Shown here: positions 18,504 through 27,164 of the stretch, piece after piece
Layout: the number at the start of each line of letters is the position of its first letter
How positions within the stretch are numbered: the stretch's first letter is position 1
Made by a program: the position numbers and the translations under genes
Assembly: GCF_013839445.1 (NCBI RefSeq)
Contig: NZ_JACDIT010000001.1
Span: forward strand, 248,001 to 312,000
Source of the DNA: Chthonobacter albigriseus
Lineage (GTDB): Bacteria; Pseudomonadota; Alphaproteobacteria; Rhizobiales; Pleomorphomonadaceae
Length of the DNA stretch: 64,000 nucleotides
Reading direction: 5' to 3'
Notes under the pieces: model-generated
The model's input: the letters and a program-made list of their open reading frames with translations, nothing else
What the model was told of the DNA's origin: nothing
Database searches by the model: none

Positions 18504-19133
18504 TCATCGCGGGCGCGCAAAAGCGGCCCGATCCCGCTCGACCACGTCGCGGAAGGCGCATCCCTCCAGGTGGTCGTTGACGAGGCCCATCGCCTGCATG
18601 AAGGAGTAGATCGTGGTCGGGCCCACGAAGCTCCAGCCGCGCTTGCGCAGATCCTTCGACAGCGCCACCGATTCCGGCGAGGTGGACATGCCCTTCGCAG
18701 CGGCGAAGTCGATCCTTGCGGGCCGGGTTGAGGGGTCCGGCTCGAAGCGCCAGAGATAGGCTGCCAGTGAACCGACCTCGTCGCGCAAGGCCCTCGCCCG
18801 GCGGGCGTTGTTGATCACGGACCGGATCTTGCCGCTATGGCGGACGATGCCGGCGTCGGCCATGAGGCGCTCCACATCGGCGTCCTCGAAGGCGGCCACG
18901 GCCTCCATGTCGAAGCCGGCGAAGGCGCGGCGGAAGTTGTCCCGCTTGCGCAGGATGGTGATCCAAGCAAGGCCCGACTGGAAGCCCTCCAGACAGAGCT
19001 TTTCGAACAGCCTGGTGTCGTCGGCGACCGGGCGGCCCCACTCGCGGTCGTGGTAGTCCAGGTAGAGCGGATCGGCGCCCGGCCACCAGCACCGCGCGAT
19101 CCCGTCCGCCCCTTCGATGATGCCGTCCGGCAT
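18504..19133 (-). CDS. tag: DNA-3-methyladenine glycosylase I
   Basis: 209 residues. The Tag signature is intact: RCWWPGADPLYLDYHDREWG at residues 14-33 with the Zn-ligand Cys and His, LFEKLCLEGFQSGLAW with the catalytic-site Glu, and the C-terminal VNDHLEGC supplying the second His/Cys pair. It removes 3-methyladenine from alkylated DNA in base-excision repair. ATG 19133 is preceded by GAGGGG. Monocistronic, with a terminator downstream. Confidence 0.95.
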   Translation of the reverse strand: MPDGIIEGADGIARCWWPGADPLYLDYHDREWGRPVADDTRLFEKLCLEGFQSGLAWITILRKRDNFRRAFAGFDMEAVAAFEDADVERLMADAGIVRHSGKIRSVINNARRARALRDEVGSLAAYLWRFEPDPSTRPARIDFAAAKGMSTSPESVALSKDLRKRGWSFVGPTTIYSFMQAMGLVNDHLEGCAFRDVVERDRAAFARPR

Positions 19134-19267
19134 GTGCACCCCTCGGTGTTTTTGTTTTGTTCTAGTGCGAACCGGGCGCGGACGCAAGGCATGACGGCGG
19201 CGATCGGAGGATCGTCCGCTCGCCATGTCGATGGGAGATTCTCGCAAATGCGCTGCGGCGTCCGCCG

Positions 19268-19987
19268 TCAGGCGAACAGGGCGTCGATGTCGTCCTGCGA
19301 GGCGACACCCGCCGCATCCGGAAGCGCGGGGCCGTTGAGCAGGGCCGCGTCGCCGACGCGGGTCAGCGATTCGTCGGCCTCGATGGTGTCGAACGTCGAC
19401 ATACCGCCCCAGATCTCCATCATCCGCATCACGCGGTCCTCGATGAAGCGGAGCACGTTGACGACCTTGTTGATGCGCTGGCCGGTCAGGTCCTGGAAAT
19501 TGCACGCCTCGAAGATCATCAGGATCTTTTCCTGGATGTCGGAGGCGAGCGCGTTGTCCTCGCCCTTCAGGCGCGCCGACAGGGTGGAGGCCGCATCGTC
19601 GATGCTCTCCGCGGCGGCCAGGATCTGGTCGGTCGCGCTTTCCGTGCCGCCGACCACCGCGTCCAGTTCGTCGGTGACGCGGGACATTTCCGCGCCCTTG
19701 AAGCCGGAGACATGCAGCGTGGCGATCTCGCGCTTGGTGCGAAGGATGGCTTCCTGGATCTCGTCCAGTTCCTTCTTGAGCTTCATCGCCTCCGCCATCT
19801 GGTGGCGGTAGTCGTCGATGATTTCGCGGCTCACCTCCTTGGTGGGCTGCACGAGCTTCTTCAATTCCACGATTTCACGGAGGATCTCGGCGGAGCGATC
19901 GCCTTGCGGACCACCGGCGGTGGAACCCGCCCCGTTCGCATTGGCCAGAATCGTCTCGATACGAAAAGCCTTACGGCCGACGCCCAT
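19268..19987 (-). CDS. cheZ: CheZ-family protein phosphatase
   Basis: 239 residues, mostly helical with coiled-coil stretches (about 35-90 and 100-180). The catalytic motif FQDLTGQRI places D166 and Q170, the same spacing as Asp143/Gln147 of E. coli CheZ. The C-terminus ends SQDDIDALFA, a CheY-binding peptide like that of CheZ and FliM. It would dephosphorylate CheY-P. No other chemotaxis operon genes are adjacent, but a chemoreceptor lies 7.5 kb upstream. ATG 19987 has GAGGG 6 bases before it. Confidence 0.88.
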   Translation of the reverse strand: MGVGRKAFRIETILANANGAGSTAGGPQGDRSAEILREIVELKKLVQPTKEVSREIIDDYRHQMAEAMKLKKELDEIQEAILRTKREIATLHVSGFKGAEMSRVTDELDAVVGGTESATDQILAAAESIDDAASTLSARLKGEDNALASDIQEKILMIFEACNFQDLTGQRINKVVNVLRFIEDRVMRMMEIWGGMSTFDTIEADESLTRVGDAALLNGPALPDAAGVASQDDIDALFA

Positions 19988-20169
19988 GTCGCAACCCTCT
20001 ATCAGCAAGTCTCCCGAACCTACAAGACAAGCGTTAACAACGGGTTTGGCGCTGTATTCCCCGCTCACATACGGTTTTGTTAATGTCTGGTTGACCTCCG
20101 TACACGACCCGGTAAAGTCCTCGTGAAGAGGCGACGTGTCGCTTCCGGCGTCGCTCTGGGAGGAACGGC

Positions 20170-20922
20170 ATGGGGTTTGGATTGGGATCGCGGAGGATTT
20201 CCCCCTCCACCAGGACCGCTCGGCTGCTGCCCGCCCTCGCCGTCCTCGCGCTCGGCCTCTCGTCCGTCGCGGCCCAGGCCGGGTCCGCCCTATCCCGGTT
20301 CGCCGACGAGGATCTCGCCCGCGGCTTCCTGTCCACCGTGTTCGGGTCGGAGCTTTCCAGCGCGGGCGGGCACATCGTCAAGAAATTCGACGGGCCGATC
20401 CGCTTCGAGGTGGTGAACCGGTCGGTGCTCGACAACAGCCACGACGTGACGCGCTTCATCCGCAAGCTGCCGCGCATGGTCGGCGGTATCGACGCGCGGC
20501 TCGCCGCGCCCGGCGAGCAGGCGAACTTCAAGGTCGTGGTCGTCGATCCCGGCTCCTATGTGCAGCAGGTGCGCGCCGAGGGCGTGTTCGGAGGCTTCCA
20601 ACCGGTCCAGGGCCGGTGCGGGGTCAAAGTCAGCTTCACGCGCGGGGCGATTCGCCAGGCGACGGCGGTGGTGGTGGCCGGCGATGCGTTCCAGCGCTGC
20701 GTCGTGGAAGAGATCCTGCAGGGGCTCGGTCCCATCAACGACGATCCCCGACTGGCCCACAGCGTCTTCAACGACCGCAGCCGCCACCGCAAGCTCATGC
20801 CTTTCGACCGGGCGATCGTGGCGATGCTCTACGATCCGCGGGTCGAACACGGCATGACGAAAGCCGAGGCGATGGCCCTGATGCCGGACCTCATCGCCCG
20901 GGCGCGCCAGGTGGTGCGGTAG
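20170..20922 (+). CDS. DUF2927 domain-containing secreted protein
   Basis: 250 residues with a signal peptide (hydrophobic LLPALAVLALGLSSVAAQAG, about residues 18-38). The C-terminal half has the DUF2927 hallmark CVVEEILQGLGPINDDP followed by HSVFNDRSRHRKLMPFD. Members are exported alphaproteobacterial proteins of unknown function, with a possible metalloprotease-like helix-E-E pattern; this last point is conjecture. ATG 20170 follows GGGAGGAACGGC, a good ribosome binding site. Confidence 0.85.
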   Translation: MGFGLGSRRISPSTRTARLLPALAVLALGLSSVAAQAGSALSRFADEDLARGFLSTVFGSELSSAGGHIVKKFDGPIRFEVVNRSVLDNSHDVTRFIRKLPRMVGGIDARLAAPGEQANFKVVVVDPGSYVQQVRAEGVFGGFQPVQGRCGVKVSFTRGAIRQATAVVVAGDAFQRCVVEEILQGLGPINDDPRLAHSVFNDRSRHRKLMPFDRAIVAMLYDPRVEHGMTKAEAMALMPDLIARARQVVR

Positions 20923-21077
20923 GGCTTTCCTAACCATAACGGAATTCACCGGTCGTTCACGACGTCCGACAGGATTCGATTCACCATTCGGTCGCCTCTC
21001 GGCAGGCAGTGTGGCGGCACGACGGCGGTCTCAGGCCGGTCCGTCCGACCCACATCGCGTAACCCGAGTTCGACCCC

Positions 21078-21776
21078 ATGAGACACATCCTCCTCGCCGT
21101 TCTCACGGCGGCCGTGGTCACGGCGGCGCCCGCCGCCGCGCAGAGCGGCCGCTACGTCACGCCGCCGCCACTGGTCCTGTCGCCCAACCTGACGGACCCC
21201 TGGGTCATGCAGCTCGCCCCGGGCCGCAGCGAGACCATCTACGAGCCACCCGCCGTGCGCGAGCAGGTCCGCCTCAAGGTGCCGAACCCGGCGGATACGG
21301 CCAAGGCCGCGCCGTCCCGCACGCGGGAGATCGATCCGGAGTTCCTGCCCACGGTCGTCGACTACGACGGCGGCGAGCCGGCCGGCACCGTGGTGATCGA
21401 CACCAACACCCGCCACCTCTATCTCGTGGAAGCCGGCGGCACAGCGCGGCGCTACGGCGTCGGCGTCGGCCGGCCGGGATTCGAGTGGGCGGGCGAGCAC
21501 CGCGTCAGCCGCAAGGCGGAGTGGCCGGACTGGCATCCGCCGGCGGAGATGCGCCAGCGCCAGCCGGACCTGCCGGTGATGATGGTCGGTGGCCCGAAGA
21601 ACCCGCTCGGCGCCCGCGCGCTCTATCTCGGCTCGTCACTCTACCGGATCCACGGCACATCGGAGCCCTGGACGATCGGCCACGCCGTCTCGTCGGGCTG
21701 CATCCGCATGCGCAACGAGGATGTGACCGACCTCTACGAGCGGGTTCCCGTCGGCGCGCGCGTCATCGTCCGCTGA
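21078..21776 (+). CDS. L,D-transpeptidase, YkuD domain
   Basis: 232 residues with a Sec signal peptide (ILLAVLTAAVVTAAPAAAQ). The catalytic segment HGTSEPWTIGHAVSSGC with Cys about residue 208 and following IRM is the canonical YkuD HX(n)SXGCIRM motif. It makes 3-3 crosslinks in peptidoglycan or attaches proteins to it, in the periplasm. About 105 residues of disordered or linker sequence precede the domain. Confidence 0.93.
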   Translation: MRHILLAVLTAAVVTAAPAAAQSGRYVTPPPLVLSPNLTDPWVMQLAPGRSETIYEPPAVREQVRLKVPNPADTAKAAPSRTREIDPEFLPTVVDYDGGEPAGTVVIDTNTRHLYLVEAGGTARRYGVGVGRPGFEWAGEHRVSRKAEWPDWHPPAEMRQRQPDLPVMMVGGPKNPLGARALYLGSSLYRIHGTSEPWTIGHAVSSGCIRMRNEDVTDLYERVPVGARVIVR

Positions 21777-21802
21777 ACGGCCGTTTCGGCCAGCTGTCCG
21801 GG

Positions 21803-21830
21803 AAAAATGTGCGGCTCCTGCGGGAGCCGC
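21803..21830 (-). terminator. Intrinsic terminator, minus strand, for the LprI-like gene
   Basis: Perfect stem GCGGCTCC (21811-21818) and GGAGCCGC (21823-21830) with TGCG loop; the A-run 21803-21807 becomes a T-run on the minus strand, 24 bp past the stop of the gene at 21854. Confidence 0.75.
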
Positions 21831-21853
21831 CCGTAGCCTGGCGTCCGCTGAAC

Positions 21854-22204
21854 TCAGAGTTCGCTCAGACGCTTGCGATAGGCGTCCAGGGTGCAGCCTC
21901 TGATGTCGTCGAGACGCCGGCATTCATTGCGCGACTTGCGCCATTGCGACTGGTCCTGCCGCAACAGTGACACTTCGCTTGCCGGTGCGCGCGACATAGC
22001 CGCCGCGAAAGCCTTGGCCAGCTCCACGTCCAGCGCGGCGAGCTCGTCGTCGCCGCAGATCAGGGTTTCGATCTCGCCCTTCGCACGATCGCAGTCGAAG
22101 CTCGGGTTGGCGGCCGCCGCAACCGGCGGGCCCGACACTGCGAACAGGATGGTGGCCAGTGCACCCCCTCGGAGGCTCCGACCGCGCATGCTTGACTTCC
22201 TCAT
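21854..22204 (-). CDS. LprI/DUF1311-like secreted lysozyme-inhibitor family protein
   Basis: 116 residues. Signal peptide (GGALATILFAVSGPPVAAAANPS) then the LprI pattern FDCDRAKGEIETLICGDDELAALDVELAKAF and a C-terminal pair of cysteines in RNECRRLDDIRGCTLDAYRKR, giving four cysteines for two disulfides. In mycobacteria LprI inhibits lysozyme; a function here is inferred only from family. ATG 22204 is the first start; a second ATG at residue 6 is possible. Confidence 0.85.
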   Translation of the reverse strand: MRKSSMRGRSLRGGALATILFAVSGPPVAAAANPSFDCDRAKGEIETLICGDDELAALDVELAKAFAAAMSRAPASEVSLLRQDQSQWRKSRNECRRLDDIRGCTLDAYRKRLSEL

Positions 22205-22389
22205 AGAACAGGGTTCGTGACGACAACGGTCCGGACGCTAACGGTGCATCTCGCCGATTCCGAGACCGATCGAGGGCACTTTGACGGCGCTGTCTCCACG
22301 AGTTTGTTAATACCGGGCACATCCATCGCAGGATGGTTTATCAACAGATAAGGATATTGCCCTACATGCGCAATGCCGTGCCGGCCGGC

Positions 22390-23691
22390 TCACAGGCCGG
22401 CTGGGCGCTCGCCGCCGTAGGCCCAGTCCAGCAATTCCACCGTGTGCACCACCGGCACGGTCGCCTTGGCGCCAAGCTGCGTGATGCAGCCGATGTTGCC
22501 GGTGGCGATCACGTCCGGGCCGGTGATGGCTATGTTGGCGAGCTTGCGGTCGCGCAGCCGGGTGGCGATCTCCGGCTGCAAAATGTTGTAGGTGCCGGCC
22601 GAGCCGCAGCAGAGGTGGCCCTCCGGCACGTCGCGCACCTCGAAGCCCGCGCGGTGCAGCAGCGCCTTGGGCTCGGTGCGGATCTTCTGGCCGTGCTGCA
22701 TCGAGCATGCTGAGTGATAGGCGACCGTCAGCGGCTGCGGCGGGGCAGCCGGCGAGAGATCCAGGCGCGCCAGCACTTCCGTGATGTCCTTGGCCAGCGC
22801 CGACACCCGCGCGGCCTTGTCCGCGTAGGCCGGATCGTTGCGCAGCATGTGGCCGTAATCCTTGATGGTCGTGCCGCAGCCGGACGCGGTGATCACGATC
22901 GCGTCGAGGCCGGGGCCTTCGATCTCGGCCGTCCAGGCGTCCACGTTGCGCCGCGCGTCGGCGAGCGCCGGCTCCTCGCGGCCCATGTGGTGGACCAGCG
23001 CGCCGCAGCAGCCCTCGCCCTTCGGGAACACCACCTCGACGCCGAGGCGGGTCAGCAGCCGCACGGCCGCGTCGTTGATCTCCGGCCTCAACACCGGCTG
23101 GGCGCAGCCGGTCAGCATGGCGACGCGCATCCGTTTCTCGCCGCGCGCGGCCACCACGTCGCCGGCCCGGTGCACGGAGGGTGTCGCGGCCTTGGGCGGT
23201 GCCAGCCGGATCATCGCCGCCAGCCGCCGACCGGTGACGCCCATGCGGGCCAGCACGGGCGCCAGCGGCTTGGCGAGCAGCGCGCCGAACAGGGCGAGGC
23301 GGAAGCGGCGGCGATTCGGCAGCGTCGCGGCCAGCACGTCCCGGACCAGCCGGTCCGGCAGCGGGCGGGCGAAGGTTTCCTCGATGTGGGCGCGCGCATG
23401 GTCGACGAGGTGCATGTAGTGCACCCCCGACGGACACGTCGTCATGCAGGAGAGGCAGGACAGGCACCGATCCACATGCAGCACCGTCTCCGCATCCGCC
23501 GGCCGGTCCTTCTCCAGCATGTCCTTGATCAGGTAGATGCGCCCGCGCGGGCTGTCGAGTTCGTCCCCCAAAAGCACGAAGGTCGGACAGGTCGCCGTGC
23601 AGAACCCGCAATGCACGCAAGCCCTGAGAATCCGTTCCGCCTCCGCCGTATCCGGATCAGCCAACTGCGCCAGGGAAAAATGCGTCTGCAT
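22390..23691 (-). CDS. glcF: Glycolate oxidase iron-sulfur subunit GlcF
   Basis: 433 residues. Two [4Fe-4S] motifs, CVHCGFCTATCP and CLSCLSCMTTCP, lie in the N-terminal 110 residues, followed by two CCG domains with GEGCCGALVHH and EGHLCCGSAGTYN. With GlcD and GlcE it oxidises glycolate to glyoxylate at the membrane. It is separated from glcE by a HigBA module on the other strand, so its expression now needs transcription through 670 bp of antisense sequence or its own promoter. Confidence 0.95.
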   Translation of the reverse strand: MQTHFSLAQLADPDTAEAERILRACVHCGFCTATCPTFVLLGDELDSPRGRIYLIKDMLEKDRPADAETVLHVDRCLSCLSCMTTCPSGVHYMHLVDHARAHIEETFARPLPDRLVRDVLAATLPNRRRFRLALFGALLAKPLAPVLARMGVTGRRLAAMIRLAPPKAATPSVHRAGDVVAARGEKRMRVAMLTGCAQPVLRPEINDAAVRLLTRLGVEVVFPKGEGCCGALVHHMGREEPALADARRNVDAWTAEIEGPGLDAIVITASGCGTTIKDYGHMLRNDPAYADKAARVSALAKDITEVLARLDLSPAAPPQPLTVAYHSACSMQHGQKIRTEPKALLHRAGFEVRDVPEGHLCCGSAGTYNILQPEIATRLRDRKLANIAITGPDVIATGNIGCITQLGAKATVPVVHTVELLDWAYGGERPAGL

Positions 23692-23709
23692 GGGTCAGGC
23701 CTTGCGGTG

Positions 23710-23728
23710 CGTATCGGTCAGTGATACG
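23710..23728 (+). promoter_or_regulatory. Probable HigA operator upstream of higBA
   Basis: CGTATC-N7-GATACG, a perfect 6-bp dyad, starts 45 bp before the higB start codon. HigA antitoxins repress their own operon through such palindromes; the assignment rests on position and symmetry. Confidence 0.55.
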
Positions 23729-23754
23729 TTACGTGTCGAGGTCAGGGAGGCGCG

Positions 23755-24036
23755 ATGATCCTCGGGTTCGCGAATGCCACGACCCAAGACGTTCATGCCG
23801 GTCGATGCCCGAAGGGCTTCCCGACCCAGGTCTTCACTGTCGCGCGCCGCAAACTGGTGATGCTGGAGCAGGCGACCATCCTCGGCGATCTTCGAGTTCC
23901 GCCGGGCAACCGGCTCGAAGCGCTCAGCGGCAATCGCGTCGGCCAATATTCGATCCGGATCAACGATCAGTTCCGGATCTGCTTCGTCTGGACTGGACGC
24001 GATGCGGATCGCGTCGAGATCGTCGACTACCATTGA
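23755..24036 (+). CDS. higB: HigB-type (RelE/ParE superfamily) toxin
   Basis: 93 residues. The C-terminal core RLEALSGNRVGQYSIRINDQFRICF and VEIVDYH is the standard HigB ribosome-dependent mRNase fold pattern. ATG 23755 has GGGAGG about 5 bases upstream. Toxin-first gene order with the antitoxin 9 bp downstream is typical of HigBA. Located between glcE and glcF on the opposite strand. Confidence 0.92.
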   Translation: MILGFANATTQDVHAGRCPKGFPTQVFTVARRKLVMLEQATILGDLRVPPGNRLEALSGNRVGQYSIRINDQFRICFVWTGRDADRVEIVDYH

Positions 24037-24045
24037 GGATTCGCC

Positions 24046-24357
24046 ATGTCCGAGATCGTCGCTACCCTGCTGCCGCTCCACCCTGGCGAAGTGCTGCGCG
24101 AGGAGTTCCTGGCGCCGCTTGGCCTCTCGCCCTACCAGCTCGCCAAAGCGATCGGCGTGCCGCGCACCCGGGTGGAGCGGGTAACGCGCGAGGAAATCGG
24201 CATCACCGCGGACACTGCGCTCAGGCTCGCCCGCTACTTCGGAACGTCGGCGGAGTTCTGGACCGGCCTGCAGACGCAATTCGAGCTGCGCAGCGCAGAG
24301 CGGTCGCTTGGCGAGGAGATCGCCCGGATCGAACCGCTGGAACGGTCGGCAGCCTAG
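24046..24357 (+). CDS. higA: HigA antitoxin, HTH protein
   Basis: 103 residues with an XRE-type HTH (SPYQLAKAIGVPRTRVERV, about residues 29-47) and the HigA family tail LRLARYFGTSAEFWTGLQTQ. It neutralises HigB and represses the pair. It ends 5 bp before the glcE stop codon on the other strand, so the module fits tightly between the two glc genes. Confidence 0.93.
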   Translation: MSEIVATLLPLHPGEVLREEFLAPLGLSPYQLAKAIGVPRTRVERVTREEIGITADTALRLARYFGTSAEFWTGLQTQFELRSAERSLGEEIARIEPLERSAA

Positions 24358-24362
24358 CGGGG

Positions 24363-25568
24363 TCACCGTCCCGCCCCCATCCGTCCGGGGTTGAGCACGC
24401 CGAGCGGGTCGAACTGGTGACGTAGTCGGCCTGTCAGCGCGGCGACGGACGGCATCTCCGGCTCGAACACCGGCACCGCGGCGCGCAGCGCGTCGCTGCC
24501 GCGCATCAGCGTCGCGTGGCCGCCGCCGGCGGCCTTCACCGCCGCGCGGATGCGGGCAGCGCCCGCGTCGGGCTCGGCCGGGTCCATGGCCAGCCAGACC
24601 AGCCCGCCGGCCCAGTCGTAGGCTACGGCGGCGGCTTGGGCAGCCTCGGCGACCGAGGGTCCCGCGGTCGGGGCCACGGAGACGCGCCAAAGCGGCAGCA
24701 GGCGATCCTGCGAGAACAGCAGGCCGTCGCGCAGCGCCCGCCAGAGCGCGGCCGACTCCGCCGCCTCCAGGCGCGTGATCCGGCCGCGCGGCCGCAGGAT
24801 CGTCGCCAGCCGTTCGAAGCGGGCGGCCACCGAAGGCTCGACACCCTCCAGCCGCACCACCGTCGCGGCCTCCGTCAGGTCGAGCGCGGTCGCGACGCCA
24901 GCCGGTAAATGCGCCGCGCCGGCCGCTTCCACCGGCGCGCCCATCGCCTCGGCAAGCGCGGCCACCGCGTCGCGGTCGGAAAGGCCGTGCAGCACCAGCG
25001 TTGCGGTGGTCTCGGCCTTTGGGAGCACCTTCACGGTGATCTCGGTTGCGACGGCTAGCGTGCCGAAAGACCCGGCGAGCCCCTTTGAGAGGTCGTAGCC
25101 GGTGACGTTCTTGACCACGCGGCCACCCGCCTTGAAGGCCTCGCCGCGGCCGGAAACCGCCTTCATGCCGAGCACATGGTCGCGCGCTGCGCCGGCCTTG
25201 ACCCGGCGCGGGCCGGCGGCGTTCACCATCACCGCGCCGCCGATCGTGCCGGCGTCCTCCAGGCCCCAGATCAGGTGCCGCATCGGCGGTTCGAAGGCGA
25301 GTTCCTGGCCGTTGGCGTCGAGCAGCGCCTCGATCTCGGCCATCGGCGTACCGGCCAGCGCGGAGAGCACCAGTTCCTCCGGCTCGTAGAGCGTCACGCC
25401 GGTCAGCCCGGAGAGGTCGAGCACCCGGTTGGATGCCACCGCGTGGCCGAGGCCGTCTTTGGTGCCGCGGCCGCGCACGATCAGCGGCGCGCGATCGGCG
25501 ACCGCCGCCTGCACTGCGGCCAGAACGCCGTCCGGGGTGGTGGGGGAAAGGGTGCCTTCGCCGGCCAT
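24363..25568 (-). CDS. glcE: Glycolate oxidase FAD-binding subunit GlcE
   Basis: 401 residues with the PCMH-type FAD-binding domain: LIVRGRGTKDGLG, the GTIGGAVMVNAAGP pyrophosphate loop, GGRVVKNVTGYDLSKGLAGSFG, and C-terminal GVLNPGRM. Partner of GlcD in glycolate (and often D-lactate) oxidation. ATG 25568 is 14 bp downstream of the glcD stop. Confidence 0.95.
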   Translation of the reverse strand: MAGEGTLSPTTPDGVLAAVQAAVADRAPLIVRGRGTKDGLGHAVASNRVLDLSGLTGVTLYEPEELVLSALAGTPMAEIEALLDANGQELAFEPPMRHLIWGLEDAGTIGGAVMVNAAGPRRVKAGAARDHVLGMKAVSGRGEAFKAGGRVVKNVTGYDLSKGLAGSFGTLAVATEITVKVLPKAETTATLVLHGLSDRDAVAALAEAMGAPVEAAGAAHLPAGVATALDLTEAATVVRLEGVEPSVAARFERLATILRPRGRITRLEAAESAALWRALRDGLLFSQDRLLPLWRVSVAPTAGPSVAEAAQAAAVAYDWAGGLVWLAMDPAEPDAGAARIRAAVKAAGGGHATLMRGSDALRAAVPVFEPEMPSVAALTGRLRHQFDPLGVLNPGRMGAGR

Positions 25569-25582
25569 GGTCAATCGTTTCC

Positions 25583-27076
25583 TCAGAACCGCGGGATGTC
25601 CGGGAACGGTACGCGACCCCCGCTCACGTGCATGCGGCCGAGTTCCGCGCAGCGGTGGAGCTCGGGGAAGACCTTGCCCGGGTTGAGCAGGTGCTTCTCG
25701 TCGAAGGCGCATTTCACGCGGATCTGATGGGCGAGATCGGTCTCGTCGAACATCGTCGGCATCAGGTCGCGCTTCTCCACACCCACGCCGTGCTCCCCGG
25801 TCAGCACGCCGCCCACCTCCACGCAGAGCCGCAGGATGTCGGAGCCGAAGTCCTCGGCCCGCTCCAGTTCGCCCGGCACGTTGGCATCGTAGAGGATCAG
25901 CGGGTGGAGGTTGCCGTCGCCGGCATGGAACACGTTGGCGACCCTCAGCCCGTACTTGCCGGAAAGCTCCGTCATGCGGCGGAGCACCGTCGGCAGTTCC
26001 TTGCGGGGGATCGTCCCGTCCATGCAGTAGTAGTCCGGCGAGATGCGCCCCACCGCCGGGAACGCAGCCTTGCGGCCCGCCCAGAAGGCCATCCGCTCGG
26101 CGTCGGAGTTGGAGACGCGGCACTCGAAGGCGCCGCGGCTTCGCGCGATCGCCTCCACGCGCTCCAGGAGATGGTCGACCTCCACGGCCGGGCCATCAAG
26201 TTCCACGATCAGCAGCGCCTCCGCCTCGCGCGGATAGCCGGCATGGACGAAATCCTCCGCGGCGTGGATCGCCGGCTTGTCCATCATCTCCATGCCGCCG
26301 GGGATGATGCCAGCGGCGATGATGTCGGCGACGCAGGCACCCGCCGCTTCGGAGCTGTCGAAGGCCACGAGCACCGCCCGCGCGGTCTCGGGCGCGCGCA
26401 GGATACGCACGGTCACCTCGGTCACCACCCCCAGCAGCCCTTCCGATCCCACCACCAGCGCCAGAAGATCGTAGCCGCCGCTGTCGAGGTGCGCGCCGCC
26501 CAGGCAGACGATCTCGCCCGTGATCAGCACCATCTCCACACCGAGCACGTTGTTGGTGGTGAGCCCGTACTTCAGGCAGTGCACGCCGCCGGAATTCTCC
26601 GCCACGTTGCCGCCGATCGAGCAGGCGATCTGCGAGGACGGGTCCGGCGCGTAATAGAAGCCCCTGTGCTCCACGGCCCGCGTGATACCGAGGTTGGTGA
26701 CGCCCGGCTCCACCACCGCCACGCGGTTCTCGAAGTCGATCCGCTTGACCCGGTTGAAGCGCATCATGGACATCAGCACGCCGTCACCGAGCGGCAGGGC
26801 GCCGCCGGAGAGCGAGGTTCCCGCGCCGCGCGGCACCACCTTCACGCCTTCGCCGTGGCACCAGGAGAGAACGGCGGCCACCTGATCCACCGTCTCCGGC
26901 AGCACCACCACCATCGGCGGCTGCCGGTAGGCGGTGAGCCCGTCGGACTCGTAGGGCCGCATCCCCACCTCGCTGTCGATCACCCCGTCCGGCACGATCC
27001 GCCGGAGCGCTCCGACGATCTCGTCGCGGCGGGCCAGTACGGCGGTGTCGAGCGGCGGCATGGCAAGCTGGGTCAT
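25583..27076 (-). CDS. glcD: Glycolate oxidase / D-lactate dehydrogenase FAD subunit GlcD
   Basis: 497 residues. PCMH FAD domain with PRGAGTSLSGGALP and CSIGGNVAENSGGVHCLKYG, then the FAD-oxidase C-terminal domain ending with the histidine-rich VFHAGDGNLHPLILYD and GEHGVGVEKR substrate/metal region and HLLNPGKVFP. Catalytic subunit of GlcDEF. It lies 88 bp downstream of lutC, apparently in the same transcription unit. Confidence 0.96.
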   Translation of the reverse strand: MTQLAMPPLDTAVLARRDEIVGALRRIVPDGVIDSEVGMRPYESDGLTAYRQPPMVVVLPETVDQVAAVLSWCHGEGVKVVPRGAGTSLSGGALPLGDGVLMSMMRFNRVKRIDFENRVAVVEPGVTNLGITRAVEHRGFYYAPDPSSQIACSIGGNVAENSGGVHCLKYGLTTNNVLGVEMVLITGEIVCLGGAHLDSGGYDLLALVVGSEGLLGVVTEVTVRILRAPETARAVLVAFDSSEAAGACVADIIAAGIIPGGMEMMDKPAIHAAEDFVHAGYPREAEALLIVELDGPAVEVDHLLERVEAIARSRGAFECRVSNSDAERMAFWAGRKAAFPAVGRISPDYYCMDGTIPRKELPTVLRRMTELSGKYGLRVANVFHAGDGNLHPLILYDANVPGELERAEDFGSDILRLCVEVGGVLTGEHGVGVEKRDLMPTMFDETDLAHQIRVKCAFDEKHLLNPGKVFPELHRCAELGRMHVSGGRVPFPDIPRF

Positions 27077-27164
27077 GGATGTCGGTCGCCTCCCGGGCTT
27101 TCCTGTTCTCGTTGTCCGGTCGCCTCGTTTGCGGGCGGCCGCGGCGGACGGCGTTCGCGCCGCC

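Noticed and set aside
24516..24908. Plus-strand open frame within glcE
   Set aside because: Shadow of glcE with Gly/Arg-rich product and no independent start signals.
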